NCBI GenBank assembly: GCA_963839475.1
Contig: CAWIVH010000017.1
Span: forward strand, 1 to 64,000
Origin: CAWIVH01 sp963839475
GTDB taxonomy: Bacteria; Acidobacteriota; UBA6911
Direction of reading: 5' to 3'
Length of the DNA stretch: 64,000 bases
Shown: positions 34,914 to 43,641 of the stretch, in pieces
How positions within the stretch are numbered: the first letter of the stretch is position 1
Layout of the letters: every line of letters starts with the position of its first letter
Position numbers and translations under genes: made by a program
The notes under the pieces: model-generated
Told to the model about the DNA's origin: nothing
The model's input: the letters and a program-made list of their open reading frames with translations, nothing else
The model's database searches: none

Positions 34914-35522
34914 GTGGCACCATTAGAGGTCAGCGACGACGTCCTGGCGGTGCAGGCGGGCAAACCGGATGCATTTGCTGCTCTCGTCCACCGCTATCAG
35001 AACCGTCTTTATCGCTACCTCCTGCGCTGGGTGCACGAGCCGACGGCCGCTGAAGACCTGTTCCAGCAAACCTGGATGCGGGTCATCCAGCACATCAAGC
35101 GCTTTGATGCGAAACGGAACTTCGACGCATGGCTCTTCGCGGTGGCAAGGAACACAGTCATCGATTACCTGAGGCGTTTCCGTCCGGCGAGCCTTGACGA
35201 AGCGATGGGGGACGACGATAGATCATTCTCCGAGATTTTCGCAACCGATACTCCGGGGCCGCTGGAACAGGTGCTGCGTTCTGAAAAGATCGAGTTGGTC
35301 CGAAAAGCGCTTGATCTGCAGCCCTCCATCTATCGTGAGATTCTCAGCCTTCGTTTTGAAGAGGAAATGAAGCTCGAAGAGATTGCCGAGATTCTTTCTC
35401 TTCCCCTCGGAACGGTGAAGACGAGGCTCGCCCGGGCGCTTGAGCGCCTGCGCGGAGCATTTTTACGCAAGGAATGGGAGGACGAACCCTCGTGGACGAA
35501 CATGAACGCATCCGGAAGATGA
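34914..35522 (+). CDS. ECF RNA polymerase sigma factor
   Basis: 202 residues from GTG 34914, which has an excellent gggagg ribosome site; ATG 34878 has none. Region 2: AFAALVHRYQNRLYRYLLRWVHEPTAAEDLFQQTWMRVIQHIKRF, then FDAWLFAVARNTVIDYLRRFR. Region 4: LQPSIYREILSLRFEEEMKLEEIAEILSLPLGTVKTRLARALERLR. It directs RNA polymerase to stress or envelope promoters. It overlaps the anti-sigma gene (35492 start inside this ORF) and is followed by a zinc-ribbon membrane protein, so the three form one operon. The inducing signal is unknown. Confidence 0.92.
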   Translation: MAPLEVSDDVLAVQAGKPDAFAALVHRYQNRLYRYLLRWVHEPTAAEDLFQQTWMRVIQHIKRFDAKRNFDAWLFAVARNTVIDYLRRFRPASLDEAMGDDDRSFSEIFATDTPGPLEQVLRSEKIELVRKALDLQPSIYREILSLRFEEEMKLEEIAEILSLPLGTVKTRLARALERLRGAFLRKEWEDEPSWTNMNASGR

Positions 35523-35965
35523 TTCCGCTGGCCGCATCCGACGACCTCTCGCAGGACGACTTCAGACAGGTCGAAAAGCATGTCGCAACCTGCGCGTCTT
35601 GCCGCCGCGCGGGCGAAGATATTGCGGCTCTGGGAGATGCACTCCGGGCATTGCCCACACCACAACCGTCGGAGGAACTTGTGGCGCGAGTGTGTCGGAT
35701 GGCTGAAACCAGGCTGGTCCCGAGACCCGCCCCGGGCAACGGCGCGACATTCCTTGCTCCGCTGGTGGCGGCGAGCTGGATGGCGGCATTGGCGACATGG
35801 CCGCTGTTGCGCACCGTGGGCGGATGGATATTTGGAGGATGGAATGTGCCGGGCGGCATCATCGGAAACACGCTTGCGGCCTACTCTGTTCTGGGAATGA
35901 TTTTGGCGTGCGCCTCGGCATTCGCCGTTGAAATGCGCGCGCGTGAACTCGGGAGGACAAAATGA
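35492..35965 (+). CDS. Membrane anti-sigma factor with zinc-finger domain
   Basis: 157 residues from GTG 35492 (gggaggac upstream); an alternative start is 35474. The anti-sigma zinc domain reads FRQVEKHVATCASCRRAGEDIAALGDALRAL with H-x3-C-x2-C. Two hydrophobic segments follow: FLAPLVAASWMAALATWPLL and IIGNTLAAYSVLGMILACASAFAV. It would hold the upstream ECF sigma factor at the membrane until a signal releases it. The start lies inside the sigma gene and the stop overlaps the next gene by four bases. Confidence 0.87.
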   Translation: MDEHERIRKMIPLAASDDLSQDDFRQVEKHVATCASCRRAGEDIAALGDALRALPTPQPSEELVARVCRMAETRLVPRPAPGNGATFLAPLVAASWMAALATWPLLRTVGGWIFGGWNVPGGIIGNTLAAYSVLGMILACASAFAVEMRARELGRTK

Positions 35966-36444
35966 ACTCGTTCTGGTCCGATATTAGAATTATTCCAAAG
36001 CCTGCCTGGGTGGTTGCAGGTTTATTAACCGCGCTTGTGGTTTTGCCGCTCCTGATCGGCCCCATGCGCTTCGATCAGGAGATGCGATCCTGGCCGCTTA
36101 TTGCCAAGATCGGGCTGATTGGCGTTGTGCCCGTGTTTATCGTGTCTTATGCCATGCTGGTGGGATTCATTTATGCCGATGCCAAGCGGCGACGCATGCG
36201 GCATGTCATGTGGGCTTGGCTGGCGATGGTGCCGTATTTTCTCGGAGTAATCCTCTATTTCATTTTGCGCGATCCGCTCCCGGAAGCCTGCCCCGGCTGC
36301 GGCAAGGACGTCCCCCCGGCATTTGCTTTCTGCCCCGGCTGTGGCGCCTCGATTCACCCGGTCTGTTCCCGTTGCGGCAAGCCGCTGAAGCGCGAGTGGG
36401 CTAACTGCCCTCATTGCGGTAACCTCATTGTCCAGGCTGTATAG
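35962..36444 (+). CDS. Membrane protein with C-terminal zinc ribbons
   Basis: 160 residues overlapping the anti-sigma gene (ATGA). Three hydrophobic segments (VVAGLLTALVVLPLLIG, IGLIGVVPVFIVSYAMLVGFIY, WAWLAMVPYFLGVILYFIL) are followed by two zinc ribbons: ACPGCGKDVPPAFAFCPGCGA and VCSRCGKPLKREWANCPHCGN. The short loop with ADAKRRRMRHVMW after the second helix is conserved in such proteins. It probably works with the sigma/anti-sigma pair at the membrane, as sensor or adaptor; that role is inferred from position. Confidence 0.8.
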   Translation: MNSFWSDIRIIPKPAWVVAGLLTALVVLPLLIGPMRFDQEMRSWPLIAKIGLIGVVPVFIVSYAMLVGFIYADAKRRRMRHVMWAWLAMVPYFLGVILYFILRDPLPEACPGCGKDVPPAFAFCPGCGASIHPVCSRCGKPLKREWANCPHCGNLIVQAV

Positions 36445-36571
36445 AACGAGTCTGTTGAGGGAGCTAAGTACCCGTATCTGTAATTACGATAACGTCTGCT
36501 GGTGGGTGCCAAAGATCACGTAGTCAGCTGCGGATTTTCCAATCGCACGCGAAGGTTTGACCCTTCGAAGC

Positions 36572-38008
36572 CTAGTACGGGAGAGCGGTAAGGTATGCCA
36601 GTGTGCTACCGTTGCATGTTCCAATGCTGCCGAGCACTATCACAGGAAGATTAGCGCGAATCCGCATGGATCCGTAGGAAATCTCCTTGTTCACCAGCCC
36701 CGAAAAACGAGCGGAGGGGGAAAGCGAGATTCTGAGCGGAGCGGTAGCGAGGTGCCCCTCCGCATCCAGCAACTCGACGGTAACATCGGTTTGCACCGTC
36801 AGAAGTTCATTTGGATTCACGATTACGTAGCCCGTGTAGTAGTCCTTTCCGCTGACCGCAAAAGGCAGCATCCATTCGCGGGATGTCACCGCAGCGAGGG
36901 GAAAGAGCGCGGCGACAACGTTTCGATCAGAGTGAATATCCATATTGCCCACACTACGGAACAGGCTCCCCCCGGCAGCCCGGATGCGAATGTAGCCGGT
37001 GAGCAAAGGAGGCGGGAAAATAGCCGGCTGTATGACGCGGAAGAGGGTCAGCACGTCATCGCGGATTCCCTGACCCGGATTAAGGCTGAGATTTACGCTT
37101 TCCCCAATGGTTTTTCCCCGATCATCCTGTGCCACCAATTCCAGCTTTGCAGGAGCATCGCCCAGGTTGATGAGGTTCAACGTCGATCGATACAGGGAGG
37201 CGCCGCCCGACGCAAAATGACCAGCCACCACCAGGGATGCGGGTTCTATTTCTGATATTGCCCGCCCCCGGATCAGCCGCACGCTTAGCGGCGTATCGTT
37301 CCTCAGCCAACCGGCCAACGGCTCATCTGAAAATACCTTGGCGTATCCATCGAATTTCCTTCCGCCTGGATTGTTCGCCGGCAGGAGATCGCGGAACGAT
37401 TCCGAAATGCGCAAAGCACGGCTTCCTCGTGCGGGAATGAAAACCGGTAAAATGCCGGCGGTCCGGCCGTCCAGTGCGCTCAGTTCGATCCGCGCGTTAG
37501 CCGCCGAAGCGCCCGGATTGACAAGCACGACGAGGGAATCCGCGTAGTCCAGTTCGACGAAGCCGGTATTGACTCTTATGCCGTCGAACACAACCGCAGG
37601 CGCCGGCTGCAATACCGGCTCGGTCCCGTCGAGCTTGCTTTCCATCCCAAACGTCAAATAACTGAAGAGCCCGCCCGCCGAAGCGTCGATTCGGATCCAA
37701 CCGCCTTCGGGATCAAGCGGCAGGCCGAGAATTTCTCTGGCCAGCAAGGCTCGCTGTGCTCCGGGTTGAAGAGTCAGGCTTGCGGTCCGAAAATCTCTTC
37801 CTTCAGGATCGGTCCATGTAACCGTCAGTTCGTTGGCCACGCTTGCCGTATTGACCAGGGACAGGCCGAGAAATCCGCTGGAATCGGATGCTAACACCGG
37901 CAGAAATTGTGACCTTGTGGTGTCGGCGGCGCGCAGGTATGCGGCTAGCAAAACCATCCATGCCAGGCTTCTGCAGGCGGACTTGAGTCTTGCTGGAAAT
38001 ATGATCAT
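36572..38008 (-). CDS. Large secreted protein of unknown function
   Basis: 478 residues from ATG 38008 (MIIFPARLKSACRSLAWMVLLAAYLRA), a signal-peptide start with gagg upstream; a longer ORF to 38041 is less likely. The body repeats an immunoglobulin-like beta pattern: FLGLSLVNTASVANELTVTWTDPEG, SLVVLVNPGASAANARIELSALDG, RSTLNLINLGDAPAKLELVAQDDRG, GYVIVNPNELLTVQTDVTVELLDAEG. It resembles acidobacterial exported proteins built of repeated beta-sandwiches with the 'NLxNPxxxxAxVxLxxxDxxG' motif. Probably surface or periplasmic. No enzyme motif seen. Confidence 0.72.
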   Translation of the reverse strand: MIIFPARLKSACRSLAWMVLLAAYLRAADTTRSQFLPVLASDSSGFLGLSLVNTASVANELTVTWTDPEGRDFRTASLTLQPGAQRALLAREILGLPLDPEGGWIRIDASAGGLFSYLTFGMESKLDGTEPVLQPAPAVVFDGIRVNTGFVELDYADSLVVLVNPGASAANARIELSALDGRTAGILPVFIPARGSRALRISESFRDLLPANNPGGRKFDGYAKVFSDEPLAGWLRNDTPLSVRLIRGRAISEIEPASLVVAGHFASGGASLYRSTLNLINLGDAPAKLELVAQDDRGKTIGESVNLSLNPGQGIRDDVLTLFRVIQPAIFPPPLLTGYIRIRAAGGSLFRSVGNMDIHSDRNVVAALFPLAAVTSREWMLPFAVSGKDYYTGYVIVNPNELLTVQTDVTVELLDAEGHLATAPLRISLSPSARFSGLVNKEISYGSMRIRANLPVIVLGSIGTCNGSTLAYLTALPY

Positions 38009-38188
38009 AGGAGGCCTCGCGGTGCCCTCTATTTTACTCACCGGGCGATCAGGAAATCTTGATCATTTCGGCAATGACAATAGGAATGATACCTCCAAAT
38101 TGCCAGTTATGAGGAGACTGAAATCGTGGACGCGGATAAATAGATTTGAAAAATCGGCATCACGAACTCATTTGAACCGCGAAGGCCC

Positions 38189-38219
38189 CGAAGAACGTGA
38201 CGCAGTCTTTGGCCGCAGC
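38189..38219. repeat. Direct repeat, copy 1 (copy 2 at 38569-38601)
   Basis: Both copies read GAAGAACGTGACGCAG, then 5-6 variable bases, then GGCCGCA-CCA. They are 380 bases apart and flank the palindromes. Copy 1 is preceded by TTTGAACCGCGAAGG, the left-arm type of the inverted repeat at 24015. Confidence 0.6.
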
Positions 38220-38334
38220 CATCCTATGGGCATGAGGCAGCACAGGCCGACCCGAATGATGCTTTATTCGTTGCCTTGAATTCGGGCAGCATCTGAAATC
38301 AAGCCCGCAGGCCCGCAGGGCCGGAAGCATATAG

Positions 38335-38371
38335 CCGTGGGCAAGTCCCGCGAGCGGGACGCGGCCCACGG
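38335..38371. repeat. REP-like palindrome 1
   Basis: CCGTGGGC and GCCCACGG form the outer arms (38335-38342, 38364-38371). Between them GTCCCGCGAGCGGGAC is a perfect inner palindrome (38345-38360). A third half copy, ACCGTGGGCCGCG, follows at about 38454. Nested palindromes of this kind resemble REP elements mobilised by RAYT enzymes. Confidence 0.7.
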
Positions 38372-38390
38372 TTAGGCACAGGCCTGGAAC

Positions 38391-38435
38391 AAGCCCTGGA
38401 GGGGCGACAGATAGCCTGCCGCCCCTCCAGGGCTT
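38391..38435. repeat. REP-like palindrome 2
   Basis: AAGCCCTGGAGGGGCGACAG (38391-38410) is inverted, with one mismatch, as CTGCCGCCCCTCCAGGGCTT (38416-38435) across a 5-base centre. A 20-base stem is far longer than usual terminators and there is no T run. Together with palindrome 1 it makes a compact repeat island. Confidence 0.7.
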
Positions 38436-38783
38436 GCATTATAGCCGACCATAACCGTGGGCCGCGCCCCCTTCGGGGTTATTAACTTGCACAAGCTTGC
38501 TCAACCGCATGCCCTTCAAATGTACACAAAATGTTCTCAAAAAACGAAGAAGTTGCAGAATTGCTTTACGAAGAACGTGACGCAGAATTGGGCCGCAACC
38601 AAATTAGACTGAGAGTTCGCAGTTCGCAGTCGCATGAGGAACTGCGAACTGATACTGAGAACTGTGAACTTGTAGCTTTCACCACCGTTTTCACGATTCA
38701 ATAAATCTTGCCTGAAAAACAAGAATTTACGGATGTGATACACGAAGGAAGCAGGCCAACGTTTATGTTGAGACCGAAGGACA

Positions 38784-38992
38784 CTACCCCACTTTGCCCC
38801 AAAGGAATGGGCGGACGTGCTCGGAGACTTTCTTAATTGCATCCGGGTCGGCGGGATCCACCGGCTCTTCGAGAAACGCGATATCCTATTCCTCGAACTT
38901 GCGTCCGAGGCGGATGATGACATCCGTGGGGAGGCTGCTGCCCCTGCAACGATGGAGCTGAGGAGAAAATCCCTGCGATTTGTGCCTGACAT
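38784..38992 (-). pseudogene. Tat-exported enolase-superfamily enzyme, relic
   Basis: A clear Tat leader starts at 38992 (MSGTNRRDFLLSSIVAGAAAS). The frame is then lost. From 38885 another frame encodes DIAFLEEPVDPADPDAIKKV, followed by SEHVRPF and a TAG stop at 38784. The FLEEPVxPxDxDAIKKV block belongs to the mandelate racemase/galactonate dehydratase branch of the enolase superfamily. Some 250 internal and C-terminal residues are missing. This is a relic formed by internal deletion. Confidence 0.65.
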
Positions 38993-39088
38993 TGGGTTGA
39001 CCTCCCGATCCATTGGGGACTGCTGCGATCGCAACTTGCAAGCGGCGGGGGTTCTTCTTTGACGCCATTGGCAGAAGGATAGTGGCAC

Positions 39089-39517
39089 TTATCCGGGTTC
39101 TTTGACGAGGCCGGCAATGGCCGACGGAAGCCGCAGAAAGTCCCGCGTGTTCCATGTAAAGAGTGCTTCGGCTCCGGCCTTGAGCGCGCAGTGCCCGATG
39201 AGAGCGTCGTAGATTGCACCGCTGACAAGATTTGCCAAGGCAGCTGCTTCAAGCATCTGGAAATACTCCTGCGCATCAAGGGAGACGATCGTAAGTTTCT
39301 CGCGGATATCGGCCAGAAACAGTAGTGCCGTGTCACCGCCGACGCGCCGCTTTCCCGGCATCGCCGTAAGGGTTGCGTAGACCTCGGCGAGACTGTGGGC
39401 ACTGCAGCCGGCATGGCTCGCGCCAAAGCGCAGGAAAAGATCAAGGCTTGGCGCATGATGCTCGTGATCGCCATAAAACACCGCCACGAGCACGGAAGTA
39501 TCGAGGAAAGCCTTCAC
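39089..39517 (-). CDS. vapC: VapC toxin, PIN-domain ribonuclease (pair 1)
   Basis: 142 residues. PIN acidic residues are visible: MKAFLDTSVLVAVFYGDHEHH (first Asp), AEVYATLTAM (Glu), AIYDALIGHCAL (Asp), and FTWNTRDFLRL (last Asp). VapC proteins cleave tRNA or rRNA when freed from the antitoxin. The start overlaps the antitoxin stop by four bases. Length is normal and all catalytic positions are present, so it should be active. Confidence 0.9.
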   Translation of the reverse strand: MKAFLDTSVLVAVFYGDHEHHAPSLDLFLRFGASHAGCSAHSLAEVYATLTAMPGKRRVGGDTALLFLADIREKLTIVSLDAQEYFQMLEAAALANLVSGAIYDALIGHCALKAGAEALFTWNTRDFLRLPSAIAGLVKEPG

Positions 39518-39789
39518 GGTTCGTCTCCGCCGGATTGCCTGCGACGACTCTCGCGGATGCCCCGGAGTGTCTCGCGCATTTCCGCGGCGGTGAGCGGTTC
39601 GCCGGTGCGAAATACCCAGACGCCCCGCTCCTTCTGGAGCGGCGGGGTGATTCGTCTGGGATGCAACCTCACCTGTTCGCCCTCCACTGTCAGATCGAGA
39701 GAATCGCCGGGGGCGAGGTGCAACTTATCCCTGAGAGCCTTGGGCAGGACAATACGTCCCGCTTTGTCTACGGTAACTGTCGCATTCAT
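39514..39789 (-). CDS. vapB: VapB antitoxin, AbrB/MazE fold (pair 1)
   Basis: 91 residues. The swapped-hairpin DNA-binding motif is MNATVTVDKAGRIVLPKALRDKLHLAPGDSLDLTVEGEQVRLHPRR, the SpoVT/AbrB pattern. The tail (FRTGEPLTAAEMRETLRGIRESRRR) would wrap the toxin. It is upstream of vapC in one overlapping operon. A perfect palindrome lies 20 bases upstream at 39809-39826, a good candidate for its own operator. Confidence 0.9.
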   Translation of the reverse strand: MNATVTVDKAGRIVLPKALRDKLHLAPGDSLDLTVEGEQVRLHPRRITPPLQKERGVWVFRTGEPLTAAEMRETLRGIRESRRRQSGGDEP

Positions 39790-39808
39790 ACCACAACGAT
39801 ATAATGGT

Positions 39809-39826
39809 ATTTGACATTTGTCAAAT
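39809..39826. promoter_or_regulatory. Palindromic operator of TA pair 1
   Basis: ATTTGACA-TT-TGTCAAAT is perfectly symmetrical with 8-base arms, flanked on both sides by GGTAT/ATGGTA repeats. It lies 20 bases upstream of the vapB start and overlaps a TTGACA-like -35 and, 15 bases on, a TATATC-like -10 on the minus strand. This suits autorepression by the VapB-VapC complex. Confidence 0.6.
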
Positions 39827-39915
39827 GGTATTTATGAATGGCAATATTGGCAAAGGCATTGAATTGAGAAGGATGGCCGCTTTGCAGCGCAATAAAATTC
39901 TGCTATGGCAGCCTT

Positions 39916-40353
39916 TTATTTTGCGGTCGGCTTGCGGGGATCGAAGATCCCGACCTTTGAGCGTTTCGCTGCGGAGCGTAGGTTTTTATCCAAGGTGGCG
40001 AGTGGCAGGCCGTGAAGAACAGCAAGGTCTAAATAAGCAGCATCGTAAGACGAAAGCCGGTGCTGGCAGGACATTCGAAAGATGGATGAATAGGCTCTCT
40101 CATTATCTTGCGAATCGATTTCCACGGGCAAGTCCTTCAGGTCCGCGATGAAATTCTCCAGTTGCTCCGACGAAATGCTCTTATGTCGCCAGGCCACCAC
40201 CAGAGCGTTAACCATCTCCAGGGGCCATACGGATGGCGCCAATGCCTGTTCTCCTTTCGCCAGGCAATCGAAGACCGCTTCCGTGTATGCGGCTGTCTGG
40301 TCTTCAAAATACCAGCACAGTGCTACGGAGGCATCGAGAATGAATCGTCTCAA
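39916..40353 (-). CDS. vapC: VapC toxin, PIN-domain ribonuclease (pair 2)
   Basis: 145 residues. PIN residues: MRRFILDASVALCWYFEDQ (first Asp), WPLEMVNALVVAW (Glu), SSYDAAYLDLAVLHGLPLATLDKNLRSAA (Asp cluster). This is a different VapC subgroup from pair 1 (low similarity by eye). The start overlaps the antitoxin stop by four bases. It should be active. Confidence 0.9.
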   Translation of the reverse strand: MRRFILDASVALCWYFEDQTAAYTEAVFDCLAKGEQALAPSVWPLEMVNALVVAWRHKSISSEQLENFIADLKDLPVEIDSQDNERAYSSIFRMSCQHRLSSYDAAYLDLAVLHGLPLATLDKNLRSAAKRSKVGIFDPRKPTAK

Positions 40354-40595
40354 GGCTTCCTCCCTGTCTCAATCAACCTCCGGATACTGAAGCCCTTGGG
40401 CACTCGTGCGCCCTTCCGTGTATCGCGGATGTGAGCGACAACCTCCCGGGAGGCGCGTTTCCGGCCGCGGTCAACGGGCACAAGCATCGCGACCTTCTGT
40501 CCGCGGCGTGTAATCGTTATTTCCTCTCCATTGGCCGCACTCTCGACCAGCGCCGAAAGGCGATTCTTGGCATCGAACAATCCCACGCTTCGCAT
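40350..40595 (-). CDS. vapB: Phd/YefM-family antitoxin (pair 2)
   Basis: 81 residues from ATG 40595 (MRSVGLFDAKNRLSALVESAANGEEITITRRGQKVAMLVPVDR). This is the Phd/YefM fold: beta-hairpin then helices that bind DNA and a disordered tail (VVAHIRDTRKGARVPKGFSIRRLIETGR) that caps the toxin. A ggagg site precedes this ATG; the ORF extends to 40622 without one. It pairs with the PIN toxin downstream and belongs to a different antitoxin fold from pair 1. The palindrome at 40621-40642 is its probable operator. Confidence 0.88.
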   Translation of the reverse strand: MRSVGLFDAKNRLSALVESAANGEEITITRRGQKVAMLVPVDRGRKRASREVVAHIRDTRKGARVPKGFSIRRLIETGRKP

Positions 40596-40620
40596 GGATG
40601 CATACCTCCAGTCTGATAAC

Positions 40621-40642
40621 AATCTAGCTTGTAGTCTAGATT
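40621..40642. promoter_or_regulatory. Palindromic operator of TA pair 2
   Basis: AATCTAG and CTAGATT are perfect inverted arms with an 8-base centre, placed about 26 bases before the antitoxin start and overlapping the -10 of the promoter described next. Confidence 0.6.
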
Positions 40643-40662
40643 AAGAATCGGTGAACCGTCAA
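40633..40662 (-). promoter_or_regulatory. Promoter of TA pair 2
   Basis: On the minus strand TTGACG (40657-40662) and TAGACT (40633-40638) stand 18 bases apart, close to the sigma-70 pattern. The -10 lies inside the palindrome, so a bound antitoxin would block polymerase. Confidence 0.5.
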
Positions 40663-40766
40663 GAGTCACCCTTTGAGACTGCTGTGGGCTGGATTCTGGA
40701 TGATCAGTAAACTAAAACCAGGGCAGGTGCAGTCGAGCGGGCTCAGGGACAATTCGCAGCGGTTGG

Positions 40767-43641
40767 CTATCGGAAGTTTTCGACCAGCATGAGGTCGCCG
40801 TCGAAGCGGTCCCACAGGTGGAACAAAAGCCAACGCTGGTCGGGAGAAATGGCCAGCCCCAATGGCCACGGAGCGGCGGTTCTGTAAATTTCTCTCAATG
40901 GAGTCAGCTCACGGGAAGCGAAGCTGAAGAAGAAAAGTGTAACTTTGGTCTTTTCTTTCACCTGGTTCAGGAAGTAGATCCCCTTGTCGGCCACCACAAA
41001 GTTAAGTTGATAGCCCACCTGTTCCAGTTCCCGGAGTTCCTCACCTCCGGACGACGGCGTTTTCCACAAACCTTGCTTCTTCCAGTAATAAACCCATTGA
41101 CCGTCCATTGATTCTTTAGGCGCAACCCCTCCATTCAGTGTTAGCTGGGTGGCATTGCCGCCCGATGCCGGCATCTTATAGACCTGATCCTTCCCACTTC
41201 TGTTGGACCAAAAATAAATCCATTTCCCGTCCCGCGACCAGCTTGCTTCCGTTTCCGTTTGGGGATCGTCTGTTAATCGTCGAGGAGGTCCGCCTTCGGC
41301 ATTGATGGTATACAGGTCCACTGAACCTTCCTTCATGGATTGGAAGAGGATGAGCTTGCCATCAGGAGACCAGCGCGGGACTGAGGCCATCGCTGCTCTT
41401 AAAGAGGTCAACTGGCTCTCATTGCTGCCATCGGCATCGCATATCCAGATTTCCTCGTTTCCGGATCGGGTGGATGCGAACGCGATTTTTTTGCCGTCCG
41501 GCGAAAAGTCAGGCGTGTGGCTGGACCAGGTTGAGGATAGCAATTTTTGCTCGTTGCCGGCTTTACCGTCGACCAGTTCAACGCGATAAAGATTACCGTT
41601 CCAGAATTCCCTGCCGTAAATCAGCCGGTGACTGCGGTTCGAAACAGCCAAAGTGCCTGCATTTTCCCCCATGGGCAACGAGCTTAGGACGATACTCAGC
41701 AGCACTGCGGATGCCCTTCGCAGGAACCTTGAGTAATCGCCTCTCGCTGAGCCAGGTTCCGGAGGAAAAGACGATTTGTTTGCCGTCTTCCGTCCAAACC
41801 GGGGTAAACACATTCCTTTTTTCGAAGGTAATACGCTCCAGCTCACCCACCGGTTGAAAATCCCCTGTAACATGGATCATGTATACGTCAAATATGCCTA
41901 AGTGGGAACGCCGCACAAAAACCACTTCTTGTCCGTCCGGGGAAATCGAAGGATCCCAATCCGCGGTATCGCAACTCGTTAGACGCTTCATCTCACCTGT
42001 ATCTGCCGATATCCGAAAAAGACCGGCTTGTGCCGCAGCCGATTTTCCATTCGGCACAATCAGGTATCTGCTGTCCGGGGTCCAGGCAATATTGGGGGCG
42101 GGCCTGAAAACGTTTCCGACCACGAATTCAAGGTAGGCCACGATCCGTACAGCTCCTCTGAGAGGCGGCATCAGGCAAAGACATCGTTTGCCGGAACGGT
42201 TGGCCAAAAAGGCAATGGACTTGCCGTCCGGGGACCATGCCGGACTGAAGAGATCGGTTGAGTCTTTTGTGAGCGGCGTTGCCTCCCCGGAACCGATCAT
42301 TTTCCGGTAAATATTAAAGGCGCTCGAGTCCTCACTCCGCCAGAGAAAGGCCACCTCACTCCCATCGGGAGAAAAACTGGGCTGACTCTCAATTCCGGGA
42401 TAAGTGGTAAATGGGACAGCATTCAATGGAGTCTCATCAGCAAGCGAAAAGTATCGCGAGCGCCAAAGCCATACAGCGGCGACCGCAACAGTCAGAAGAA
42501 ACAGGCCGGCAACGGCCGCCATGGACCTCGCGCGGAACCTGATTCTGGACTCCCTTGATTGTGAGGCGGCATTTTCAATTCCAATCCGCGCATCGGCGAT
42601 GCTGTGCAGGCGATGATCAGGGTCCTTATGAAGGCAGGCTCGGAGCATTGTTTTCAGGTTATCGGGAATCTTTTCCGGAAGAGCATGCCAATCGGGATCT
42701 TCCTTGAGTACCGAGGCCAGCGTTTCGCTCGTCGTATCCCCGATGAAGGCAGGCATGCCTGCAAGACACTCAAAGACAATACAGCCAAAGGCCCAAACAT
42801 CCGTCCGCTAGTCCACCGGCTTTCCCTTGGCTTGCTCCGGGCTCATGTAAGCTGGCGTCCCCAGAATCAAACCGGCCTCCGTGCTGGTGTTCACCGGCCC
42901 TGCTCCCGGTTTCTGGCCCTCCGCGCCCTGTTGTTCAAGCGCCTTCGCCAGCCCGAAATCCAGGATTTTCACATTTCCGTCCGGGGTGATCTTGATGTTG
43001 GACGGCTTCAGGTCGCGGTGGATGATGCCCTTCTCGTGCGCCGCTTGGAGTCCGGCGGCGATCTGGCGGCAGATATCGAGTGTCTCGGATAGCGAGATCC
43101 TTCCTTTTTTTAATCGCTCAGCGAGAGTTTCTCCCTCGACCAATTCAAGAACCAGGAATTGTTGTCCGTCATACTCTTCCAAGTCGTAAACCGAGGCGAT
43201 GTTCGCATGATTGAGTATTGCCAGTAGCTTTGCCTCGCCCTCGAACCGAGCCAACCGGCTGGGATCTTCAGCGAAAACGTCAGGCAGTGATTTGATGGCC
43301 ACATGGCGGTCGAGACGTATGTCTAGCGCGCGGTAGACAACGCCCATGCCGCCTTCGCCGATCTTTTCTATAAGGCGGTAATGGCCCACACTATGACCGA
43401 TCAAGCTATCGACGCTCGCCTTGCGTTGACCCTTGGCGAGAACCTGGGCCGCCACCTCCATGGCGGGTGACTTCATGAAGCATTCGGCTTCGCCTTCGCG
43501 CGCAAGAAGCACCTCGACCTCGTTGCGCACTGAGTCATCTCCCCCGCAGGCTTCTTCCAGGAAGCCATCCCGCTTGTCGGGTTCGCGCTCCAGAACCGAG
43601 TTGTAGATTTGCTTAACCTTCTCCCAGCGGTCGTCGCTCAT
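40767..43641 (-). pseudogene. PknB-type Ser/Thr kinase with TolB-like propeller, disrupted
   Basis: The whole frame would be about 950 residues. After an N-terminal helical region (DDRWEKVKQIYNSVLEREPDKRDGFLEEACGGD), the kinase domain shows YRLIEKIGEGGMGVVYRALD, the lysine in VAIKSLP, IIHRDLKPSNIKI, ILDFGLAKAL and GTPAYMSPEQAKGKPVD. A TAG at 42808-42810 interrupts KPVD-(stop)-RTDVWAFGCIVFECLAG, then the same frame runs on through a membrane helix (VAGLLLF-like: AAVAGLFLLTVAVAAVWLW). TolB-type PD40 repeats follow (YPGIESQPSFSPDGSEVAFLW, SPAWSPDGKSIAFL). A frameshift near 41650-41710 links to the last repeats ending at 40767. It overlaps the sigma gene start to stop. One nonsense and one shift suggest a dying or mis-sequenced gene. 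Confidence 0.82.

Larger units (their letters stand above)
38009..38783 (+). other. Intergenic region with several repeats
   Basis: About 775 bases with no supported gene. It holds a pair of imperfect direct repeats (38189-38219 and 38569-38601, both starting CGAAGAACGTGACGCAG) and two strong palindromes listed separately. Confidence 0.5.

Noticed and set aside
38189..38601. Possible CRISPR array from the two direct repeats
   Set aside because: Only two copies 380 bases apart with imperfect identity and no regular spacers; no cas genes.
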